Positions 8,501-13,231 of a stretch of DNA of 13,231 bases are shown one piece after another. The translations under genes were made by a program, and so were the position numbers. Positions within the stretch are counted from its first letter, which is position 1. Each line of letters starts with the position of its first letter. The notes below the pieces were generated by a model, which saw only the letters and a list, made by a program, of their open reading frames with translations, ran no database searches and was not told the DNA's origin. Source of the stretch: Chitinophagaceae bacterium (GTDB lineage: Bacteria; Bacteroidota; Bacteroidia; Chitinophagales; Chitinophagaceae); assembly GCA_021738605.1 (NCBI GenBank), contig JAIPBY010000048.1, positions 1 to 13,231 of the forward strand. Reading direction: 5' to 3'.

Positions 8501-8639
8501 GCAGCAAAAAGACTTTTTCAATGCCAAAGCCACATTGAAAAGTGTAGTTGAGAACTGTTCAATTCCTGAACTGAAACTGGAGGCAACAGAGAAATTGAAA
8601 GCCGTTGAAATCGCTGAAAAAACCGGTCTAAATAAATAA
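5598..8639 (+). CDS. Large exported tetratricopeptide-repeat (TPR) protein
   Basis: The 1013-residue protein starts with a basic-hydrophobic segment (MVRYTKLLQLLPFFSLVMVS, cleavage probably near residue 27) consistent with Sec export. Nearly all the rest is helical TPR-like repeats. Clear units include about 152-185 (KGVSYFSQKKFDNAKPYF), 189-222 (YYLGFVAFSERQYKEALEWF), 478-510, 516-545, 636-650, 664-695 (LKLGIAYYNLDKIEEAIAQY), 776-800 and 961-985. No enzymatic motif or lipobox is visible, so it is probably a periplasmic scaffold or partner-binding solenoid. Residues 471-540 and 620-688 look like a duplicated TPR pair. It is the first gene of a compact operon, and its stop is one base before the ATG of the barrel gene. 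Long TPR proteins next to such barrels recur in Bacteroidota to my recollection, but I know of no assigned function. A T8 run lies in the signal-peptide codons (5633-5640). Confidence 0.85.
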   Translation: MVRYTKLLQLLPFFSLVMVSIHLQGQATRSTASPQLALNKARQLFDEGQYQTATIFVEDYLSSQEAKLLVTKNEAEEFAYIRIAGGIIQHDATAVELATEMVKKAENRSTAVKLAYHLGHHHFSMAMYPETIRFLEMTDKLYLSKEEGQRVAFEKGVSYFSQKKFDNAKPYFKQLLEAESSAYTADVKYYLGFVAFSERQYKEALEWFQAIEKDPRYSLAVPFYLAYIYHENGQDAKAISYGENYLKAGDGLHNSEMLQLLASIYFNKGDQQRAVLLYEKAIASGIVLNPVQRFELGSGYHFTGKFTKAVEQLKPLSAGKDTVALQSMYILGHAYLQLNERANARSAFQYCISGNIGADKKEIARFLIAKLSLEMGFEDQALQGLSNFVNEYPSSTYAKEANDLLLSYYARTNNFRQALVLLERIGSFSASYKTLAPRIFFGRGIELINDLQYPAADKMMESIAGFKNTAFYAPSLFWRGELALRNEEFEKAIKYLQDYLKLPIKPMGEANEANALYNIGYAFFEMEAYTKAAPFFEKLYTGNRNIAPEIKGEAMLRAADCAFMEKNTSKAKSIYTSVQNSKGEGADYASFQLALIEGIKSPTNKIALLKAAEQQYATSVYLPLITMELGDTHMSEEEFEKAIPYLKRIPSLVEKDDEMIPASLLKLGIAYYNLDKIEEAIAQYKRLVKEYPASEQAAEAIESAQSLYVDNGRIDEYQQFLEAGGKSMDQIQKDSLLFRYVQTTYADGKTQASLNALDEYMRKFPNGLFIAEVFNYKGELLVKEKNWKAAAQLYDELASKGTSKYQEKALRMAGKLYFFELKDYASALKQFSQLSRLTTKSDLLIESLRGEVRSYYHLKQWVQGRDASNALISNTAANQDDQSFAEIVLGYAAQAENKLDVSTASFNKVVINNQSSLAAEARHQLAINAFKMGNVDAAEKAALASIENSGSYEFWITRSYILLGDIFLQQKDFFNAKATLKSVVENCSIPELKLEATEKLKAVEIAEKTGLNK

Positions 8640-8640
8640 T

Positions 8641-10296
8641 ATGAGATCAAATAATTTGTTTCAGGTTTTTGTGCTTGTTCTCTGCTTTTTGCTCATTGTT
8701 AGTGGTGTAAATGTGGTTGCACAAGACAAGCGCGGCAAAAAAGAAGAAATCAGCATTACGTCCAGCTTCAAGCCCAGTATTGTTAAAACAGGCAAGTTGG
8801 AATTTCAGGCAGAAGCCCCACCCAAAGACACCACTGCCTACAAGTTAACCTACCCAACACTGCCGATACAGTTCACCACACCCATGAGTTCTTTTGTGAT
8901 CAAGCCGCTTTCCTTTCATACCACCGAAAAGCAGCAAGACCATGAAGATGTTTACGCAAAACTGGGGTTTGGAAACCTGTCCACACCCTTTGCATCACTG
9001 GGCTTTACCAGCGGCAAGGTAAAGGAGCAATTCACCGCCAGCGCAGACCATATTTCTTCTGTAGGAAAACTGGAAGACCAGCAATATGCGCACTCATCCC
9101 TTAATTTGGGTTACAAAAACACCCTTGCAGAAAACCGGATTGCCCGTATTTATGCCGGGTATGATAGGCAGGGTTACCGGTTGTATGGCTTTGATCATTC
9201 CCGAAACCCCAGCCTTCCAGCAGCCGATCTTCGTCAAAATTTCAATAATTTTCATATCGGAGCAAAGTATGATCACCTCTCTGGCGAGAACGGTTCTACG
9301 ACCTTGATGCCCGAATTCAGGGCAGATTATCTGAAGGCCAGCAGGGAACAATCAGCAATTGCGTTTAGCTTCGCCTTCCCCATTGCATACAAAATCAACG
9401 AATCATTAAAAGCGGGCATTGCCGTAGATGCAGCGATGGCCAGTCTTAAAAAAGGTGCTCTGTCTAGCCATTCAGCTGCCCTTGTTCAGGTTCCATTGTC
9501 CTTTGAATACAATCCATCATCTTTTAATCTCAAGGGATCCTTCATTCCTGTATTGAAATCAAGCAAAATCAATTTTGTGCCCAATTTGCAGCTCGACTAT
9601 CTCTTGGGTGAAACTGGAGTAAAACTAAAGGCAGCTGCTTTAAATAAATTGGATATCAACTCATTGCATAAGTTGTATGCTATAAATCCATTCCTTCTTG
9701 CACCTGATTCGCTCACCGTATTCCAACAGACTGATTATTATGCCGGGGTTGAGTGGCTGAGTGCAAAAGGCCTGCAGCTCAAGTTCAATGGAGGGTATAC
9801 GGTTTTCAATGACCTGCCACTTTTTATCAATGGTGAGGGATCCGGAAAGGATATGAAAGTCTTGAATGAATCGCAATTGACAGCGATTCATCTTGCTGGC
9901 GAGGTTAACTATACCTTCACCCCTGAAATGGAATTCAGGTCTTCAATCAACGTCTTTGCATTCCAAAACCAGGAAACCTATTCAGCAGCGTACGGTCTTC
10001 TTCCATTGGAGCTGAAATTTGGTTTATCATGGAAACCATTCAAGGGCCTTACAACCCGCGTCAATGCAGACTTGTGGAGTGGAGCCCTTTCCAGGTCTCC
10101 GGGGATGCCTGAGAAACGGCTGAAGGATGCCGCAGATATTAACCTGGGTGTGGATTATAAGTTGAATAAAAAATGGGCATTATGGGTTGATTTAAATAAT
10201 ATTGCCAATATCAAATACCAGCGATGGAACCAATATGATGCCTTTGGCTTCAATTTTATCGCAGGTCTACGGTATTCATTCACCAAAGCCAAATGA
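8641..10296 (+). CDS. TonB-receptor-like outer-membrane beta-barrel protein without a plug domain
   Basis: The 551-residue protein has a signal peptide (about 1-28, ending NVVAQ before DK). An extension at about 29-102 contains SITSSFKPSIVKTGKLEF and VIKPLSF. From about 103 (VYAKLGFGNLSTPFASLGF) to the end it alternates polar and hydrophobic/aromatic residues in strand-turn patterns typical of an outer-membrane barrel. It ends with WNQYDAFGFNFIAGLRYSF plus a short basic tail, like TonB-dependent receptors. There is no plug domain and no obvious TonB box, so annotation as a TonB-dependent receptor would be misleading; TonB-driven uptake is not supported. The KLGFGN..TP motif after a proline-rich linker matches a recurring group of Bacteroidota proteins often labelled that way. 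Its start follows the TPR stop by one base and its stop overlaps the next start by four (ATGA), suggesting coupled translation. Confidence 0.75.
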   Translation: MRSNNLFQVFVLVLCFLLIVSGVNVVAQDKRGKKEEISITSSFKPSIVKTGKLEFQAEAPPKDTTAYKLTYPTLPIQFTTPMSSFVIKPLSFHTTEKQQDHEDVYAKLGFGNLSTPFASLGFTSGKVKEQFTASADHISSVGKLEDQQYAHSSLNLGYKNTLAENRIARIYAGYDRQGYRLYGFDHSRNPSLPAADLRQNFNNFHIGAKYDHLSGENGSTTLMPEFRADYLKASREQSAIAFSFAFPIAYKINESLKAGIAVDAAMASLKKGALSSHSAALVQVPLSFEYNPSSFNLKGSFIPVLKSSKINFVPNLQLDYLLGETGVKLKAAALNKLDINSLHKLYAINPFLLAPDSLTVFQQTDYYAGVEWLSAKGLQLKFNGGYTVFNDLPLFINGEGSGKDMKVLNESQLTAIHLAGEVNYTFTPEMEFRSSINVFAFQNQETYSAAYGLLPLELKFGLSWKPFKGLTTRVNADLWSGALSRSPGMPEKRLKDAADINLGVDYKLNKKWALWVDLNNIANIKYQRWNQYDAFGFNFIAGLRYSFTKAK

Positions 10297-10964
10297 CCCT
10301 CAGCATGCAATATGTTGAACTTCCCAGTCTGCTTTACAGGTACTTCTCATTGAATGGGAGGGTATCCATACCCGGATTGGGTGCCCTTTCCATGGTGCGC
10401 ATTCCAGCAGTAATTGATTTCTCAGCCAGACAATTGTTCCCGCCCTTTCAAGTCTTGAAATTCAAAACCAACAACACCGATTCAACCCCTGAACAATCCA
10501 GTTATATTGCCCGCTTGTCTGGAATGAACAGTGAGGTTGTAGACATTGAGTTGAAGTTGCTGGGAGAGGAATTAAAAAACCGCCTGATGGCTGAGCGAAA
10601 GCTGGAGTGGATGGATGTGGGCAGTTTTTCAGTTTCTGATGAAGGTGAAATTGGCTTTGCTCCCAAGACCGTAACAACCGATTTTTTTCTTCCTGTTCAT
10701 TATGTACATGTTTTGAGGCCGGATGCTGAACATACCATCAAGGTAGGGGAAGAAGAGAAAACCAATACAGACATGGAGGTCTTTTTTGAAGACCAGCGCA
10801 CCAGTGAAGCAGAGAACAAATGGCAAAAAGCAGCATGGGCACTGGTTTTCATGGCTGTACTGCTCTTGGCCATCCGTTTTATGTTTGGAAGCTTTGATTT
10901 CCTGGAATCAAGGTACAACCCACTGAAGTTTATCACCCCCAAGGCAACATACAGGGTTATTTAA
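10293..10964 (+). CDS. HU-CCDC81-like domain protein with one membrane segment and no SPOR domain
   Basis: The 223-residue protein begins VELPSLLYRYFSLNGRVSIP then GLGAL (about 8-32) and continues IPAVIDFSARQLFPPFQVLKF. This matches the HU-CCDC81-type domain found in Bacteroidota envelope proteins (pattern: short helix, V-IPGLG-F, PA-ID, hPP, F). Residues 70-125 resemble the second half of such a tandem HU-like unit (LKNRLMAERKLEWMDVGSF, then GEIGF). An acidic linker (151-178) leads to one membrane helix at 180-198 (AWALVFMAVLLLAIRFMF) and a tail of about 25 residues. No signal peptide is present, so the HU-like part is probably cytoplasmic and the tail periplasmic. Related Bacteroidota proteins usually carry a C-terminal SPOR domain that binds denuded peptidoglycan; it is missing here although the gene ends in a proper stop. 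The ATG at 10293 overlaps the barrel stop; an ATG at 10305 is an alternative. Confidence 0.65.
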   Translation: MTLSMQYVELPSLLYRYFSLNGRVSIPGLGALSMVRIPAVIDFSARQLFPPFQVLKFKTNNTDSTPEQSSYIARLSGMNSEVVDIELKLLGEELKNRLMAERKLEWMDVGSFSVSDEGEIGFAPKTVTTDFFLPVHYVHVLRPDAEHTIKVGEEEKTNTDMEVFFEDQRTSEAENKWQKAAWALVFMAVLLLAIRFMFGSFDFLESRYNPLKFITPKATYRVI

Positions 10965-10981
10965 TATTAAAAATTCGCACC

Positions 10982-11857
10982 ATGCTTTGCCCTGTTTGCA
11001 ACCATACCGAATACAGCAAGCTGCTGAAGGTCAAGGATTTTACCGTTTCTGCAGAAAATTTTGATCTTGTTGAATGTACCGCATGCAAATTCAGGTTTAC
11101 TGCCCATCCACCAGCCCCAGACCAGATTGGGCGGTATTATCAATCAGATGCATACATCTCCCATACCGACAGCAAGAAAGGAATTTTCAATGCCATTTAC
11201 CAGCTGATCAGAAAGCAGGCTGTTGCTTCCAAAAGAAAACTGGTTACCCAATACAGCCATCGCCAAACCGGACAATTGCTTGATTATGGCTGCGGCACTG
11301 GCGCCTTTCTGGTGGAAATGAAATCCGCAGGTTGGCAGGTGCAGGGCATGGAACCTGATCCTGGCGCAGCTTCCAGGGCAGCAGATCTCACCGCATCCAC
11401 CATCATCCATCCCGATCAGCTTTCTTCTTTGCCCAGCGAAACATTCAATGTTGTCACCATGTGGCATGTATTGGAACATGTACACGACCTGCACGGCACC
11501 TTGGATCAGGTGAAAAGAATCCTTAAGCAGGATGGTATGTTGATTGTGGCAGTGCCCAACCATACCTCCTTTGATGCCAGGCATTATGCAGAACACTGGG
11601 CTGCCTATGATGTGCCCCGTCATTTGCATCATTTTAGCCCAGACAGCCTGTCTACACTGATGCAGATGCATTCCATGAAGGTTATTGCCATAAAACCCAT
11701 GTGGTACGATGCTTTTTATGTAAGCCTCTTGAGTGAAAAATACAAAACAGGCAGCATGCGGTTGATACCGGCAGTCATCACAGGCATCATCTCAAACCTC
11801 AAGGCCCTTTTCAAGAAAGGCGTTTGCAGTTCCCAGATCTATATCATCCGTTCCTGA
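10982..11857 (+). CDS. Class I SAM-dependent methyltransferase with N-terminal zinc ribbon
   Basis: The 291-residue protein has an N-terminal zinc-ribbon-like CPVC (Cys3, Cys6) plus CTAC (Cys32, Cys35). The Rossmann-type methyltransferase core begins with motif I LLDYGCGTGAFL (99-110), followed by an acidic residue in GMEPDPG (122-128), motif FNVVTMWHVLEHVHD (155-169) and GMLIVAVPN (185-193). The segment YDVPRHLHHFSP (209-220) is characteristic of the Methyltransf_23 group, which often acts on sugars, quinone precursors or other small molecules. The substrate is unknown. It follows the HU-like gene by 17 bases, so it is probably cotranscribed with the envelope genes, although a functional link is only suggested by position. 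Its TGA lies one base from the stop of the convergent S41 protease. Length and motifs are complete. Confidence 0.88.
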   Translation: MLCPVCNHTEYSKLLKVKDFTVSAENFDLVECTACKFRFTAHPPAPDQIGRYYQSDAYISHTDSKKGIFNAIYQLIRKQAVASKRKLVTQYSHRQTGQLLDYGCGTGAFLVEMKSAGWQVQGMEPDPGAASRAADLTASTIIHPDQLSSLPSETFNVVTMWHVLEHVHDLHGTLDQVKRILKQDGMLIVAVPNHTSFDARHYAEHWAAYDVPRHLHHFSPDSLSTLMQMHSMKVIAIKPMWYDAFYVSLLSEKYKTGSMRLIPAVITGIISNLKALFKKGVCSSQIYIIRS

Positions 11858-11858
11858 T

Positions 11859-13231
11859 TTATTTCCTGATGGCTTCCATTGCACTGATAAAGGTTTCATC
11901 CTGTTGATTCAATACATGGAAATAGGCTGATTCATTCCAGGCAAGCCTTGCCACCATGGCTTTGATAGTGTTCTTTGCACGGTTTTTGGAAGCAGGTGAT
12001 GAGAGCAAAATTTTTACACCCTGTTTTTGGGCAAAATCAACCAATTGAACAAGCACTTTGTCATCAGGGCTATACTGGCTGCTGAAGGCTGCAGCATTCT
12101 TGTAGGACAGGATGTTGTTTTTATTGGCCATGTAATACCGGTAGGAAAAATTACCAATGATATTGTTGATGTAGATCCTGTTATACCCCGTGTCAAACAT
12201 GATGGGATCGATGGCTACCGCCAGGTCTGGTGAGATGCCACCACCACCATAAAGTGTTTTGCCACTGGCCGTTTTTACCGGCTTGCGCTGGTATTTAGTG
12301 CTATCGATTTGTTTTGCATCACCTTGGTGAAACCGATTCATCACCTCCATTTCGTAGGCATCATTCCCCTCGTCATAAGGCTTTTGGATGCTCCTTCCCA
12401 ATGGAGTAAAATACCTGGCAATGGTAAGCCTGAGTGCAGATCCATCAGACAATGCATATTGCTCCTGCACAAGCCCTTTACCAAAGCTTCTCCTGCCCAC
12501 AATCGTGGCCCTATCATGGTCTTGCAAGGCACCGGCAATTACTTCAGAAGCCGATGCAGAACCTTCGTTCATCAGTACCACCAGCTTACCCGTTTCAAAA
12601 AGACCTGAGCGCTTTGCTTTGTATTCTTTTTTTGGACTGTTGACCCCTTCGGTATATACAATCAGGTTTTCACCGCCAATGAGCTCGTCGATGATGTCGA
12701 TGGCTTCCTCAAGAATGCCGCCACCATTGTCACGCAGGTCAAGCACCAATGATTTCATTCCTTCTGCTTTTAGCTTTTCAAGGGATTCCAGAAACTCCTT
12801 GTAGGTATTGCTGGAAAAACGGTTCAGCCGGATGTAGCCATTTTCCTTGTCTATCATGTAAGCCGCATCCAGAGAGCTGATGGGAATGCTTCCCCGTACA
12901 ACCGATTTGTTGATGATCTTGTTCTCGTGCATCAGTCGAATTGAAACTTCAGTACCTGCAGGTCCCTTTACCCATTTCTTCAGTTGATCGCTGTTTTTGA
13001 GGCCAGTGGCTGCACTATCATTTACTGCAAGGATTTTGTCGCCAACAACAAGGCCGGCATTTTTAGCAGGCCCATTGTCCAGCACAGAAAGGATATGAAC
13101 CGTATCATTGAAAATATTGAATTCAATACCAATCCCATAAAACTGTCCTTCCAGGCCTTCATTCACTTCAGTCAATTCAGCCACTGGGATGTAAACAGAA
13201 TGGGGGTCAAGGGTATTGACCAGTCCATTGA
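11859..13231 (-). CDS. S41-family (CtpA/Prc-like) carboxyl-terminal processing protease, N-terminus outside the window
   Basis: The frame stays open to the right edge, giving 456 visible residues. A GTG at 13182-13184 is internal: upstream codons read NTLDPHSVYIP before VAELTEVNEGLEG, the conserved entry to this family, so the true start lies beyond 13231. Order: DPHSxYIP segment, PDZ domain (about visible residues 30-110, containing GPAKNAGLVVGDKILAVND), then the protease domain with LVLDLRDNGGG, NEGSASASEV and RRSFGKGLVQ. By family alignment the Ser-Lys dyad is visible Ser226 (first Ser of SASE) and Lys251, 25 residues apart as in the plant D1 processing protease. After GGGGISPDLAV comes a helical C-terminal extension of about 115 residues common in Bacteroidota members. 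It probably trims periplasmic proteins from their C-termini. Confidence 0.93.
   Translation of the reverse strand, partial: NGLVNTLDPHSVYIPVAELTEVNEGLEGQFYGIGIEFNIFNDTVHILSVLDNGPAKNAGLVVGDKILAVNDSAATGLKNSDQLKKWVKGPAGTEVSIRLMHENKIINKSVVRGSIPISSLDAAYMIDKENGYIRLNRFSSNTYKEFLESLEKLKAEGMKSLVLDLRDNGGGILEEAIDIIDELIGGENLIVYTEGVNSPKKEYKAKRSGLFETGKLVVLMNEGSASASEVIAGALQDHDRATIVGRRSFGKGLVQEQYALSDGSALRLTIARYFTPLGRSIQKPYDEGNDAYEMEVMNRFHQGDAKQIDSTKYQRKPVKTASGKTLYGGGGISPDLAVAIDPIMFDTGYNRIYINNIIGNFSYRYYMANKNNILSYKNAAAFSSQYSPDDKVLVQLVDFAQKQGVKILLSSPASKNRAKNTIKAMVARLAWNESAYFHVLNQQDETFISAMEAIRK

Noticed and set aside
8641..10296. Calling the barrel a TonB-dependent receptor
   Set aside because: There is no plug domain or TonB box; only the barrel's C-terminal pattern is shared.
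11144..11671. 175-codon minus-strand open frame opposite the methyltransferase
   Set aside because: Antisense to conserved methyltransferase motifs; no domain seen.
13182..13184. GTG as the start of the S41 protease
   Set aside because: The upstream frame is open to the window edge and encodes the conserved NTLDPHSVYIP segment, so the GTG is an internal valine.

Overview
The window looks like chromosomal DNA from a member of the Bacteroidota, most likely a Chitinophagaceae-like bacterium. This rests on the protein families (an S9 peptidase tail, a TonB-receptor-like barrel without a plug, an HU-CCDC81-type protein, a long S41 peptidase), on the lack of clear Shine-Dalgarno sequences ahead of the starts, and on two TAnnTTTG-type -7 boxes between the divergent genes. 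GC content is moderate by eye and was not computed. I see no phage, insertion sequence, CRISPR array, tRNA or rRNA. Coding density is very high and no gene-free stretch reaches 300 bases.

Left part (1-5477). The 3' end of a plus-strand S9-family peptidase (1-144) converges on a minus-strand run of four genes. Read in their own direction these are a DoxX-family membrane protein, cinA, a lipoylated 2-oxoacid dehydrogenase E2 acyltransferase and a large radical SAM protein with a B12-binding-like N-terminus. DoxX and cinA are adjacent or slightly overlapping. E2 and the radical SAM gene share one base (TAGTG), with a GTG start for the radical SAM gene. A strong hairpin at 172-207 sits at the convergent junction and overlaps the end of the radical SAM gene.

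Middle (5478-5597). A 120-base divergent intergenic region carries one candidate -7 box for each direction.

Right part (5598-11857). A tightly packed plus-strand operon encodes a 1013-residue exported TPR protein, a 551-residue outer-membrane beta-barrel protein related to TonB receptors but without a plug, a 223-residue HU-CCDC81-like protein with one membrane segment, and a class I SAM methyltransferase with an N-terminal zinc ribbon. Junctions are a 1-base gap, a 4-base ATGA overlap and a 17-base gap. The first three products would occupy periplasm, outer membrane and cytoplasm/inner membrane. I propose, as inference, that they form a trans-envelope assembly with no function I know of; this is the best candidate here for an undescribed system.

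Right end (11859-13231). An S41 (CtpA/Prc-like) protease on the minus strand runs off the edge. Its stop codon lies one base from that of the methyltransferase.
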